DNA of 64,000 bases from Paractinoplanes atraurantiacus (GTDB taxonomy: Bacteria; Actinomycetota; Actinomycetes; Mycobacteriales; Micromonosporaceae), in contig NZ_OBDY01000013.1 of NCBI RefSeq assembly GCF_900215205.1, forward strand, positions 116,390-180,389, given 5' to 3'. How positions within the stretch are numbered: the first letter of the stretch is position 1; every line of letters begins with the position of its first letter. Under the pieces are notes generated by a model. That model did not search any database and had not been told where the DNA came from. It saw nothing but the letters and a program-made list of their open reading frames with translations. Below, piece by piece: positions 8,354 to 16,938 of this stretch. A program made the position numbers and the translations under genes.

Positions 8354-9019
8354 ATGGACGTGTACGAGGCGGTGAGCAGCCGCCGTTCCGTGCGGGCGTT
8401 CAGCGATCGGCCGGTGCCCAGGGCCGTGCTCGAGCGCGTGCTGGCCGCCGCCGCGCGGGCCCCGTCGAGCGGAAACCTCCAGCCGTGGCACCTGTACGTC
8501 GTCACCGGCGAGCCCCTGACCGCCCTGAAGCGGCGCGCGACAGCCCGGGCGCTGGCGCGGGACCCGGGCGACGCACGGGAATACCCCATGTACCCGGCCG
8601 AGCTGGTCCCGCCCTACCTGGACCGCTTCTCCGCCGCCGCCACCCAGCGATACGCCGCGCTGAACATCGACCGCGACGACCCGGACCGTCCCATGAAGAT
8701 CGCCGCCCTGAACACGGAGGCGTTCGGCGCCCCCACCGTCCTGTTCTGCTACGTGGACCGGTCGATGGGACCCGGCCAGTGGGCCGACGCCGGCATGTAC
8801 CTGCAAACCGTCATGGTGCTGCTCAGGGCCGAAGGACTGCACAGCTGCCCTCAGGTCATGTGGACGATGTACCGCGAGACCGTCAGCCAAGCGGTCGGAG
8901 CTCACGAAGACCAAGTGCTGCTGTGCGGCGTCTCAGTGGGTTTCGAACGTCAGGACGCGCCACAGGCACACACCGGGCGGGCGCCCCTGACCGAGACAGT
9001 CAGCTTCATCGGCCCGTAG
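8354..9019 (+). CDS. nitroreductase-family FMN oxidoreductase
   Basis: A 221-residue nitroreductase. The N-terminus reads VSSRRSVRAFSDRPVPRAVLERVLAAAARAPSSGNLQPW, the family's FMN-phosphate and ribityl-binding segment, and the C-terminal half has GMYLQTVMVLLRAEGLHSCPQVMW and the closing LLCGVSVGF. Length is normal. Enzymes of this type reduce nitro groups or quinones with NAD(P)H; the physiological substrate is unknown. It is monocistronic, leaderless, and shares an LAL-type box with the divergent channel operon. Nitroreductase-like genes (Rv2032, Rv3131) are also members of the mycobacterial DosR regulon. Confidence 0.85.
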   Translation: MDVYEAVSSRRSVRAFSDRPVPRAVLERVLAAAARAPSSGNLQPWHLYVVTGEPLTALKRRATARALARDPGDAREYPMYPAELVPPYLDRFSAAATQRYAALNIDRDDPDRPMKIAALNTEAFGAPTVLFCYVDRSMGPGQWADAGMYLQTVMVLLRAEGLHSCPQVMWTMYRETVSQAVGAHEDQVLLCGVSVGFERQDAPQAHTGRAPLTETVSFIGP

Positions 9020-9021
9020 CC

Positions 9022-9345
9022 CTAGAATTCGCCGACCCCGGGGTGTGACCTGGAGACGACCTCGCCATAACTGTCGCCGGCGGCGGGCCGGCCCTGGGAC
9101 CGTGTGACGGGCCCTGCGGCAAGCTTCATGGTCGCGGCGGCGACCGTCACGCCTCCGAGAAGCAGGGCAACGAATCCGGCCACGATGCGCTGCACGACCG
9201 AGCCTTCCCCGAGCCCGGCCACGGTGACCGCTCCGGAGAAGACCAGGAGGGCCCCGACCAGAAAGGCGGCCCCCACGAGATAGCTTCCGATCACGACGGC
9301 CGCGAACGCGCTCCGCGACATGGCCGCCGAACCCTGGCGCTCCAT
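9022..9345 (-). CDS. small two-helix membrane protein, unknown function
   Basis: A 107-residue protein with two hydrophobic segments, AFAAVVIGSYLVGAAFLVGALLVFSG and IVAGFVALLLGGVTVAAATM, then a hydrophilic tail with SHPGVGEF. I do not recognise the family. ATG 9345 was chosen; ATG 9321 eight codons later is an alternative. It ends 2 bp from the stop of the convergent nitroreductase gene and diverges from the gene at 9412. Confidence 0.6.
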   Translation of the reverse strand: MERQGSAAMSRSAFAAVVIGSYLVGAAFLVGALLVFSGAVTVAGLGEGSVVQRIVAGFVALLLGGVTVAAATMKLAAGPVTRSQGRPAAGDSYGEVVSRSHPGVGEF

Positions 9346-9411
9346 CCGCCGATCGTAGGCGCCCCTCACTCCCCGAACAAGGCAAACCCGGCGCCCTCTA
9401 CGCTGCCCCGG

Positions 9412-9870
9412 GTGAGGATCGAGGCCACGACTGTCCTGTGTTCCTTCGCCGACCGCGCGAACCCCGGCTACGGTCAGATCGGCTACTACCGGGGCACCGG
9501 CGCGACCGCCATCGAGCACACCATGAATCCCCGCACCCCCGGCTTCGTCAAGGCCCACCGCGACCCCGCCCACACGATCGGCCGCTCCCGCCAGACCTTG
9601 CGCGGCCACGACTGGCTGACCATCGTCCCCGCCGAGCTGACCACCATCCTGGGCGGCGCCGAAGCCTTGGCCGCCACGGGAGCCTTCACGGAGGTCCGCC
9701 CCTTGACCCACGGCGGCGTGGCCCTGCTGGCCACCCGCGACTTCAAGGACTACAACGCAGCCACCGCCGAGCCCCCGTTTCACGCCCTGGCCCCGGTGCT
9801 GCCGTCTGCCGGCCCTCTGTTGGTCGAGCAGCCCCCATGGACGCCACCGGCGTTCGTCATGGACAGGTGA
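9412..9870 (+). CDS. hypothetical protein, 152 residues
   Basis: I do not recognise the family. The protein is soluble and mixed in composition, with TTVLCSFADRANPGYGQIGY near the start and TIVPAELTTILGGAEAL in the middle. The start is GTG 9412; TACGCT at 9399-9404 lies 7 nt upstream and no ribosome site is present, so the mRNA is probably leaderless. It ends 9 bp before the convergent dehydrogenase gene. Confidence 0.6.
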   Translation: MRIEATTVLCSFADRANPGYGQIGYYRGTGATAIEHTMNPRTPGFVKAHRDPAHTIGRSRQTLRGHDWLTIVPAELTTILGGAEALAATGAFTEVRPLTHGGVALLATRDFKDYNAATAEPPFHALAPVLPSAGPLLVEQPPWTPPAFVMDR

Positions 9871-9879
9871 GAAGGCCGG

Positions 9880-10821
9880 CTACCGCGACACCACGTTCTT
9901 CAACGGCTCTCCCGCGACGAACGCCGCAAGGTTCGCGGAGACCAGGCCGGCTGCGCCCACCGGGCGGCCGCCGGCCGCGTGCGGTGTGATGATGATGTTC
10001 GGCTCGTCCCACAGGGGGGACGAGGCCGGCAGCGGCTCGGTCTCGAAGACGTCCATCGCCGCGCCCGCGAGGCGGCCCGAGCGCAGCGCCGCCAGCAGCG
10101 CCGCCTCGTCGACCGTCGTCCCGCGGCCCACGCTGATCACCCAGGCTCGCGGGGGCAGCAGGGCCAGCACCGAAGCGTTCAGCGCGTGTGCCGTGGCGGA
10201 GGTCGCGGGCAGGATCGAGATCAGCACGTCCGTCCGGGGCAGCAGCGACGGGAAGGCCTCCTCCGTCACCACCTCGAAGCCGTGCCGAGTACCCGCGGTC
10301 CGCGCCACCCCCGTCACCGTCGCGCCCAGGGCCGTCAGATATGGCGCCAGCGTGGCCGCGATGCCGCCGAAGCCCCAGATCACCACCTGGGCGTCGCGCA
10401 GGGTGCGGAACGCGGTCGGGTCGTGCACCGGCTGATTGCCGCCGAGTTCCTGCGCCCATCGGTGGCCGACCTGGGCCCGTACGAGCAAATTGAGACGCCT
10501 CGCCGCGGCAAGCGTGAGTCCCAACGTGTGTTCCGCGACCGTCAGGTCGTGCAGTCCCGTCCCGGACGTGATCACCACGTCGTCGCCGAAGCCCGCCGCC
10601 AGCACCGCGTCCGGCCCGGCCGCCAGGGTCTGCACCCAGCGCACGTTCGTCAACCGAGAGGCCATGTCCTTCAGCGAAGCGGCGGGATTGCCCCACACGA
10701 CGACCGCGGACGCGTCGAGTTGATCGTCGGAGAGGGGCTTGTCGACCGCGTAGACGGACGTGGTCACGTCGGAAGGCAGGGCGAGGTCCAGCGCGATGCT
10801 GTCCGGAATCAGGAGCTTCAT
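9880..10821 (-). CDS. D-isomer-specific 2-hydroxyacid dehydrogenase family protein
   Basis: A 313-residue NAD(P)-dependent dehydrogenase. The Rossmann motif VIWGFGGIAATLAPYLTALG begins at about residue 148; the catalytic Arg is in ISVGRGTTVDEAALL, the Glu in DVFETEPLP and the catalytic His in IIITPHAAGG. The length and the order of motifs match phosphoglycerate-dehydrogenase-like reductases of hydroxypyruvate or glyoxylate, but substrate specificity cannot be read. GFGGIA departs slightly from the canonical GxGxxG. Start ATG 10821 has AGGAGCTT-type purines nearby only within the coding sequence. A strong terminator precedes it. Confidence 0.88.
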   Translation of the reverse strand: MKLLIPDSIALDLALPSDVTTSVYAVDKPLSDDQLDASAVVVWGNPAASLKDMASRLTNVRWVQTLAAGPDAVLAAGFGDDVVITSGTGLHDLTVAEHTLGLTLAAARRLNLLVRAQVGHRWAQELGGNQPVHDPTAFRTLRDAQVVIWGFGGIAATLAPYLTALGATVTGVARTAGTRHGFEVVTEEAFPSLLPRTDVLISILPATSATAHALNASVLALLPPRAWVISVGRGTTVDEAALLAALRSGRLAGAAMDVFETEPLPASSPLWDEPNIIITPHAAGGRPVGAAGLVSANLAAFVAGEPLKNVVSR

Positions 10822-10838
10822 GGTCCAAAACTAACCTC

Positions 10839-10870
10839 GGGTGCGCGGGGATCGCCCTCCCCGCGCACCC
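10839..10870 (-). terminator. hairpin terminator after the HAD phosphatase gene
   Basis: GGGTGCGCGGGG and CCCCGCGCACCC form a perfect 12-bp stem with an 8-nt loop, 12 bp beyond the HAD stop and ahead of the dehydrogenase gene, both on the minus strand. Confidence 0.8.
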
Positions 10871-10882
10871 TCGGTTTCCCCC

Positions 10883-11830
10883 TCAACGAGGGCCGAAGAC
10901 CTGTGACCAGTCTCCGGCCATGCTCACCGCCACCCAGTTCTCCGCCTCCGCGGCCGCGATCGCCTCGGTCGCGCCGGCCGTGTACGCGAACTCGCGCTGG
11001 GCGTCGTCGTGCACCACCACGATGCGCAGCGGCTCCCGGCGGCCCCCGCCCGCCGCCCGCAGCATCGGCAGGTCGCCGTTGGCGTTGCCCACGGCCAGGA
11101 TCGGGTGGCGGCCGATGCGGCTCCAGATGCGCACCGGCTTGGCCGGCCCGTCGTCGAAGACGTCCAGCCGGGCCGTGTGCACGATCCGGCCGTCGCGGTA
11201 CTCGAGCGCCACCGAGCTGCCGATCACCCGGTCGGCCGGGATGCCGTACACGTCCGCGCTGACCGTACGCAGGAAGTCGCGTCCTCCCCCGGTCGCGATG
11301 TAGCAGCTGAAGCCGTTCGCCACCAGGTAGTCGATGAGCTCGCGCATCGGCTGGTACGCCGTGTCCGCGTACGGCCGGTTGAGGGTCGGATGTTCGCCTT
11401 TGACGAGGAAGTCCCGGGCCAGCTCGGCGAATTCGTCGACCGTCGTTCCCTCGTACGCCTGAAGCAGACCCGCCGCCATCTCGCGCAGATCGGCGTCGTC
11501 GCCCTGGTAGTGCTTGGTGATCGCCCCGCCCAGCCAGTCGTGGTCCTTCTCCGACACCGCCTTGAAGGGCTGCCGGCTGCGCAGCGCCGGATATCGGTCG
11601 GCCAGCTCGCCGATGCGGCGCAGCAGGAAGTCCGCCTGCACGGGCAGTGGTTTCTCGCACCACAGCGTGCCGTCGTTGTCGAAGACCGCGATGCGGTCCT
11701 CGGGCGGGATCCCGGCCACCGCGACCGCCACGAACTCGAGGATCCGTTGCCTCGATGGGGTTTCCCGCCACGACGGGAGGACGGCCGGCGCGCTGGTAAG
11801 ACTCTCGGTCATCTCATGCTCCGTCCCCAT
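10883..11830 (-). CDS. HAD-superfamily phosphatase (phosphoserine-phosphatase-like)
   Basis: A 315-residue soluble HAD hydrolase. Motif I is AVFDNDGTLW (nucleophile Asp and acid Asp with an N between), motif II CYIATGGGRDF, and motif IV AVGNANGDLPML. The long helical cap lies between motifs I and II (about residues 70-170). This arrangement is found in HAD phosphatases of unknown substrate, often annotated as phosphoserine phosphatase-like. ATG 11830 is chosen because a hexamer GATGCT (11843-11838) and an LAL-type box 44 bp away predict a leaderless start there; ATG 11812, with GGAG upstream, is the alternative. Confidence 0.82.
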   Translation of the reverse strand: MGTEHEMTESLTSAPAVLPSWRETPSRQRILEFVAVAVAGIPPEDRIAVFDNDGTLWCEKPLPVQADFLLRRIGELADRYPALRSRQPFKAVSEKDHDWLGGAITKHYQGDDADLREMAAGLLQAYEGTTVDEFAELARDFLVKGEHPTLNRPYADTAYQPMRELIDYLVANGFSCYIATGGGRDFLRTVSADVYGIPADRVIGSSVALEYRDGRIVHTARLDVFDDGPAKPVRIWSRIGRHPILAVGNANGDLPMLRAAGGGRREPLRIVVVHDDAQREFAYTAGATEAIAAAEAENWVAVSMAGDWSQVFGPR

Positions 11831-11865
11831 GCCGCTGAGCATCTCGGCTCGCCCGGCGGGGGTCG

Positions 11866-11882
11866 TCACCCCCACCGGATGA
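11866..11882 (-). promoter_or_regulatory. LAL-type box 2, upstream of HAD phosphatase
   Basis: TCACCCccaccGGATGA, centre 11874, is 44 bp from ATG 11830. It ends 1 bp before the stop of the LAL gene upstream. The -10-like hexamer is GATGCT at 11843-11838. Confidence 0.72.
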
Positions 11883-11883
11883 G

Positions 11884-14433
11884 CTACAGCAGGCCCAGGT
11901 CGCGTGCCCGGCGCACCGCCTCGTTGCGGCGGGTCGCGGCCAGTTTGCGCAGCACGCCGCGCACGTGTGTCTTGACCGTGTTGACCGAGACGTACATGGT
12001 CCGGGCGATCTCCTCGGTGGAGAACAGCTGCGCGAGGTAGCCGAGGACCTCGGTCTCCTTCGCGGTGAGCGGTTCGACCATGACCGGGGCGGCCGGCGCC
12101 GCCGGAGGCGGCGGGGCGGCGGGGACCGGCACGCTTGCGGGGCGCGGGGTCGCACCGAGCCAGTCATGGCGTACGGCGAGATCGCGATCCTCGCGGAGGA
12201 ACCGCCGCACCGTGGCGGCCGTCTCGAGCAGGGGCCGCCGGAGACGTTCGGTCTCGGCCAGGGCCAGCGCCCGGTGCAGGGCGCGCCGGGCCCGGTCGCG
12301 ACGCCCGTCGGTCAGCTCGGCCGCGGCCGTGACCAGCCAGCCCTCGACCCGCACGTCCAGCGGCAACCCGGGCCGTTCGCCCAGCGAGGCCACCACGCTG
12401 CGGGCCCGGGTCGTCTCCCCGGCCGTCACCGCGGCCAGCGCCTCGGCGATGGCGTGCGGCGCGGTGGTGCCCTTCGCCGACGGCGGCCGCCCGGGGGCGA
12501 GCAGCGCGTCACGGGTCACCGCGATCATCTCGGTGAGCCATGGCGGCATCGTGCCGGCGGGCGCCGCGGTGAGCGCCTCGACGGCCCGGGCCGTGTCGCC
12601 GCCGCCACGGTGCACGCGGGCCCGGACCAGGGCCAGCAACCCGGCAAGCAGGGCGTCCGGGTGTTCCTCGAGCCGCGCCGCCGCCTGTTCGGCGTGCACG
12701 CGGGCCGCGGTCAGGTCGTATTCGTCGGTGTGCACCCAGGCCAGGGCCACGTCGGCCGCCGCGTCGCCGGGGGTGTCGTCGGCACCGGTGCGATCCAGGG
12801 CACGGCGGGCGTGCTCGTTGGCCCGGCGCAGGCGGCCGCAGAGGGCCTCGGCCAGGGCGAGCCGGCCCAGCACCTCGCCTCCGTCGTTCTCGGACGGTTG
12901 CAGCACCGCGCAGGCGCCGGTCAGGTCGTGCCGCCAGAGCAGGCTCTCGGCCCGGGCGAGCCGGATCAGCGAGGCCAGGGCGGACGGCACGGCGACGCCG
13001 GTGACCAGCGCGTCGTCGAGCAGCCGCCAGGCGAGCTCGGCCGAGGCGGCCAGGTCGTCGGGCCGGCCGTGGCGCCGGGCGCGGGCCACGTCGACCGCGG
13101 CCAGGCTCAGCGGCAGGGAGATGTCGTGCCCGCCGGCCATCTCGCCGGCCCGCATCAGATGTTTGGCGCAGGCTTCGGGGTCGTCGAGATAGTGGGCGAC
13201 GGCCGCGGCGACGACCGCGGCCTCGGGCCGGTCGAGGTCGGGCGGCATCGGGGTGAACGCGGTGGCGCCCCGGCCGTCGAGCAGGTCGGTGATGCCGAGG
13301 CTGCGCACCACCGAGGTGGCGGCCAGGGCCCATTCCTTCGCGAGCAGGGCGTGCGGCAGCGCCTCGGCGTAGCGGTCGAATCCGGCGTACCAGCGGGCGG
13401 CCCGGCGGTGCAGGCCGGTGACCCGGTCGACCGGTCCTTCGCTCAGGGCGGCCAGCAGCACCTCGCGGACCTGCGGGTGGTGCACATAGGTCCGCTCGCC
13501 GCCGGCGGCCGCGGTCACGAAGACACCTTGGCGGGCGAGCCGGTCGAGGACCTGGGCGGCGTCGCGGCGCACGCTGAGCTCGACGGCCAGCCCGGCCGGG
13601 AGCCGCTCGGCCACGCAGGTGCGCAGCAGCAGCTCGCGGGTGGCCGCGGTCTGCTCGCCGAGCAGCTCGTTGCGGATGTAGTCGGCCAGCTCGTCCTTCT
13701 TGTCGCCGGACATGGGCAGCGCGCGGGCCTCCAGGCGCAGCGCGGCGGCCCAGCCGTGCGTCTGCTCGGTCAGCTCGGCCACGGCGTTCGGCCCGAGCCG
13801 GGTGCCGTGGGCGGTCAGCAGCGCGTCGGCCTCGGCCGGGGTGAAGGCCAGCTCGTCGTGGCGGATCTCGGTGATCGAGCCGGCAAGGCGGTAGCGGTGC
13901 AGCGGCAGCGGCGGATCCGTGCGGCCGACCAGCACGCAGCGCAGCATCGGGCCGGCGTGCTCGATCAGGAAATGCAGACCGTCCAGGATGGACGCCCGGG
14001 TCAGCGTGTGCACGTTGTCGAGGATGAGCACGACCGGCTCCTGCTGGGCCGACAGGGCCACCACGAGACGGACCAGGAACGAGCGCTCGGCGCCCTCCTG
14101 CCATGGGCTGGTCACGTGCACACCGGCCCGGTGCAGGGCGGCCACCACATATGACCAGAAGGTCTCGGGACGGTCGTCGTCCGGTTCCAGTGTGAGCCAC
14201 CCGACCCGGCCGCCGGCGTGGCCGCTGGCCGTCCAGTCGGCGACCAGGCTGCTCTTGCCCGATCCGGCCGGCCCCGTCACGACGGTGAGACGGCGGGCCG
14301 GCCCGGTATCGAGCCGCTCACGCAGTCGCTCGCGGACCACCCACCACGGTGGAAGGCCCGGCGGCTCCAGCTTGATCGTCATGATCGGCTCGCCGTCGGT
14401 CGTCGTCAGCTCGGTAGCGATCTCCCCATGCAT
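11884..14433 (-). CDS. LAL-type (MalT-like) LuxR-family ATP-binding regulator, LAL1
   Basis: A large regulator of about 849 residues. The N-terminal ATPase has Walker A TGPAGSGKSS (near residue 40) and VLILDNVHTL as Walker B. The middle is helical TPR-like repeat, and the C-terminal LuxR HTH reads LTAKETEVLGYLAQ then YVSVNTVKTHVRGVLRKL. MalT-type proteins bind DNA after ATP and inducer binding; the inducer here is unknown. Start ATG 14433 has GGGGGT upstream. Its recognition helix is nearly identical to that of LAL4 (51540-54134). A box lies 131 bp upstream, consistent with self-regulation. Confidence 0.9.
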   Translation of the reverse strand: MHGEIATELTTTDGEPIMTIKLEPPGLPPWWVVRERLRERLDTGPARRLTVVTGPAGSGKSSLVADWTASGHAGGRVGWLTLEPDDDRPETFWSYVVAALHRAGVHVTSPWQEGAERSFLVRLVVALSAQQEPVVLILDNVHTLTRASILDGLHFLIEHAGPMLRCVLVGRTDPPLPLHRYRLAGSITEIRHDELAFTPAEADALLTAHGTRLGPNAVAELTEQTHGWAAALRLEARALPMSGDKKDELADYIRNELLGEQTAATRELLLRTCVAERLPAGLAVELSVRRDAAQVLDRLARQGVFVTAAAGGERTYVHHPQVREVLLAALSEGPVDRVTGLHRRAARWYAGFDRYAEALPHALLAKEWALAATSVVRSLGITDLLDGRGATAFTPMPPDLDRPEAAVVAAAVAHYLDDPEACAKHLMRAGEMAGGHDISLPLSLAAVDVARARRHGRPDDLAASAELAWRLLDDALVTGVAVPSALASLIRLARAESLLWRHDLTGACAVLQPSENDGGEVLGRLALAEALCGRLRRANEHARRALDRTGADDTPGDAAADVALAWVHTDEYDLTAARVHAEQAAARLEEHPDALLAGLLALVRARVHRGGGDTARAVEALTAAPAGTMPPWLTEMIAVTRDALLAPGRPPSAKGTTAPHAIAEALAAVTAGETTRARSVVASLGERPGLPLDVRVEGWLVTAAAELTDGRRDRARRALHRALALAETERLRRPLLETAATVRRFLREDRDLAVRHDWLGATPRPASVPVPAAPPPPAAPAAPVMVEPLTAKETEVLGYLAQLFSTEEIARTMYVSVNTVKTHVRGVLRKLAATRRNEAVRRARDLGLL

Positions 14434-14741
14434 CCAGTACCCCCATATGCGATCGCCCCGCCTGCGTTCGCACCAGTGCCGCCCAGGCGCGTCGCGGCCT
14501 GCCACGGGGACTCCGGTGTCTACGCAGAGTTTTCTACCGATCATCAACAGTCACATCACCCGACCTGGGTGATTCCGTAAGTGGATGACGAGAGCGGACA
14601 GTCACCAGGTCATGAGGTCCACGGGTGGCAAAAGTTGTGCGACGACCCGTTGCGGCGACTGCACAGTGTGCGATCTGATGATTACTCGATCTCGCCGGTC
14701 ACCGACCGGCTTCACGTTGGCGGACGGGGGTCACGGCGCCG
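14434..14741. promoter_or_regulatory. shared regulatory region of divergent LAL1 and LAL2
   Basis: This 308-bp gap has no gene. It holds an LAL-type box at 14556-14572. Hexamers AACTCT (14531-14526, minus) and GACAGT (14597-14602, plus) give predicted starts about 45 bp to each side of the box, leaving leaders of about 85 and 133 nt. Confidence 0.6.
14556..14572. promoter_or_regulatory. LAL-type box 3, between two LAL regulator genes
   Basis: TCACCCgacctGGGTGA is a perfect 6-bp inverted repeat (7 bp with the flanking A and T), centre 14564. It is the most symmetrical TCACCC-type copy and lies between two divergent LAL regulator genes. Confidence 0.72.
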
Positions 14742-16880
14742 ATGACACGCGGGGAGCTGGTGCCGCGCCGCAGGCTGATCACCGATCTGGCCGCGGTCCG
14801 CGACGACGTGCCCCTGATCCTGCTCGTGGCACCGCCCGGCTATGGCAAGTCGATCGCGCTGCGCCAGTGGGCCGCCCGCGACCAGCGGTCCTTCGCCTGG
14901 GTCACCGCCGAGCCGGCCGACCGCGATCCGCACCGGCTGCTGCGCCGCATCGCCCGGGCCATCGGCGAGATCCACCCGGTCGAGCCGGCCACGTGGCGCT
15001 CGCTGTCGGCCCCCGCGTCCGAGCTGGCCGGCGAGGCCGTGCCCCGGCTGGCCGCCACGGCGCCCGAGGTGCTGGTCATCGACGACGTCCACCTGCTGCG
15101 CGGCACCCCCGGCCAGCAGCTCGTGCTGGCCCTGGCCGAGAGCCTGCCGACCGGGTCGCACCTGGCGATCGGCGCCCGCAGCCGGCTCGGCCTGCCGGTC
15201 GGCGGGCTGCGCAGCCAGGGCCGGTGCGCCGAGTTCGGGCCGTCCGACCTGCGGCTGTCCCGGGCCGAGGCGATCAACCTGATCCGGGCCACCGGCACGG
15301 CACTGCCGGCCGAGCAGGCGCTGGGGCTCAACCGGCGGTTCGAGGGGTGGCCGGCCGGCGTCTACCTGGCCGCGCTGAGCCTGCGCGGCCGCTCCGACGC
15401 GGTCCGCGCGGCCGGGCAGGTCACCGGGGCCGACGCCTACCTCAGCGAATACTTCCGGGAGGTGGTGCTGGCGGCCGAGCCGGCCGACACCGTCCGGTTC
15501 CTGCTGCGCTCGGCCACCCTGGACACTCTCTCCGGCGGCGTCTGCGACGCGGTGCTGCGCCGGCACGGCTCGGGGCAGCTGCTGGCCGGCCTGGCCGTCC
15601 GCAACCTGTTCGTCGCGCCGATCCACCCGGCCTCCCGTTCCTACCGCTATCACCCGGTTTTCCGGGAGATGTTGCTGGCCGAGCTGCGCCGCCGCGAGCC
15701 CGCCGCCGAGCCGGCCCTGCACCGCCGGGCCGCCACCTGGTTCGAACGGCGTGACCAGGCCGAACCGGCCGTGCGGCACGCGGCCGCGGCGGGCGACACG
15801 CGGGCCACCACCCGGCTCGTGCTGCGCCACGGGCGCGGGCTGATCAACGAGGGCCGGGCCGGGCCGGTCGCCGACGCGCTCGACGGGCTGGGGCGGGGAG
15901 CGGTCGAGCAGGACGTCCGGCTCGCCGCGCGGGCGGGGTGGGTGTACGCGTTCGCCGGCCGAACGCTGCAGGCCGGCGCCTGCCTGACCGCCGCCACCGG
16001 CCAGGCCGCTCCGGACGCGAAGACGGCGGCCGCGGTCGAGCGGCTGCGGGCCGCGCTGGCACCGGGCGGTGTCGACGGGATGCTCGGCAGTGCCCGTCGC
16101 GCGGCCCGCGCCGAGCGTCCCGGCTCGCCCTGGTACGCGACGACGATGGTCCTGCTCGGCGTGGCCGAAGGGTTCACCGGCAACACCGTGCTGGCCACCG
16201 CCCGCTTCGCCCGGGCCGCCCGGACCGGCGCGGAGTATCCGGTGCCGGCCGCGCTGGCCCTGGCCGGCCTGGCCTGGCACGCCGCCGACCAGCACGACTG
16301 CGCCGCCTCCGCCGCGTACGCCGAGGAGTCGGCCGCGCTGCTCGGCCCCGGGTCGCGCACTTACGGCTGGGCCGTCATGACCCACCTGGTCCGGGCCCGG
16401 GTGGCCCTCGAGACCGGCGACGCCACCGCCTTCCGCCTGCTGCTGGGCGAGGCGGCCGAGGCCATGGAGCAGGCCCGGCCGTTCCCGTGGCTGGTCGCGG
16501 CGGCCTCCCTCCGGCTCTCCCGGGTGACGCTCGACGCCGGCGACCATACGGCGGCGTCGAAGGCGGCCGTACGGGCCCGGCTCGCGCTCGACCAGCTCAC
16601 CACCACCGGCGTGCTCGCCGAGCGGTACCGGGCGCTCACGGCCGACCTGGGCCGGGAGTCGGCCGCGGACACCGGGGCCGGCACGGCCGGGCTGACCGCG
16701 GCCGAGCAGCGGGTGCTGCTCCTGCTGCCGACCCACCTCACCCTCAACCAGATCGCCGGCGAGCTCCGGCTCTCCCGCAACACGGTCAAGACCCAGGTCG
16801 CGGCCGTCTACCGCAAGCTCAGCGCCTCGACCAGGGCCGCCGCGGTCGTCCAGGGGCGCGAGCTCGGCCTGCTCGACTGA
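14742..16880 (+). CDS. LAL-type LuxR-family regulator, LAL2
   Basis: A 712-residue LAL regulator, shorter than the other three. Walker A is VAPPGYGKSIALRQW (about residue 30) and the Walker B segment VLVIDDVHLL. The middle part is alpha-helical and alanine-rich. The C-terminal HTH reads LTAAEQRVLLLLPTHLTLNQIA then LSRNTVKTQVAAVYRKL, which differs from LAL1 in the recognition helix (SRNTVKTQV against SVNTVKTHV). ATG 14742 was chosen as the first start giving the full ATPase domain. It diverges from LAL1 and is followed by a box-controlled membrane gene. Confidence 0.88.
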   Translation: MTRGELVPRRRLITDLAAVRDDVPLILLVAPPGYGKSIALRQWAARDQRSFAWVTAEPADRDPHRLLRRIARAIGEIHPVEPATWRSLSAPASELAGEAVPRLAATAPEVLVIDDVHLLRGTPGQQLVLALAESLPTGSHLAIGARSRLGLPVGGLRSQGRCAEFGPSDLRLSRAEAINLIRATGTALPAEQALGLNRRFEGWPAGVYLAALSLRGRSDAVRAAGQVTGADAYLSEYFREVVLAAEPADTVRFLLRSATLDTLSGGVCDAVLRRHGSGQLLAGLAVRNLFVAPIHPASRSYRYHPVFREMLLAELRRREPAAEPALHRRAATWFERRDQAEPAVRHAAAAGDTRATTRLVLRHGRGLINEGRAGPVADALDGLGRGAVEQDVRLAARAGWVYAFAGRTLQAGACLTAATGQAAPDAKTAAAVERLRAALAPGGVDGMLGSARRAARAERPGSPWYATTMVLLGVAEGFTGNTVLATARFARAARTGAEYPVPAALALAGLAWHAADQHDCAASAAYAEESAALLGPGSRTYGWAVMTHLVRARVALETGDATAFRLLLGEAAEAMEQARPFPWLVAAASLRLSRVTLDAGDHTAASKAAVRARLALDQLTTTGVLAERYRALTADLGRESAADTGAGTAGLTAAEQRVLLLLPTHLTLNQIAGELRLSRNTVKTQVAAVYRKLSASTRAAAVVQGRELGLLD

Positions 16881-16886
16881 CGCCGC

Positions 16887-16903
16887 TCATTCCTCACGGG
16901 TGA
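16887..16903 (+). promoter_or_regulatory. LAL-type box 4, upstream of DUF7144-like gene
   Basis: TCATTCctcacGGGTGA, centre 16895, 44 bp from ATG 16939. The -10-like hexamer is CACCCT at 16926-16931. Confidence 0.7.
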
Positions 16904-16938
16904 GGCCGATACTTCCCCGGCGGCTCACCCTGATGGCC

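Noticed and set aside
11965..14154. Long plus-strand frame opposite LAL1
   Set aside because: Antisense shadow with arginine/glycine-rich composition; the ATPase and HTH motifs are on the minus strand.
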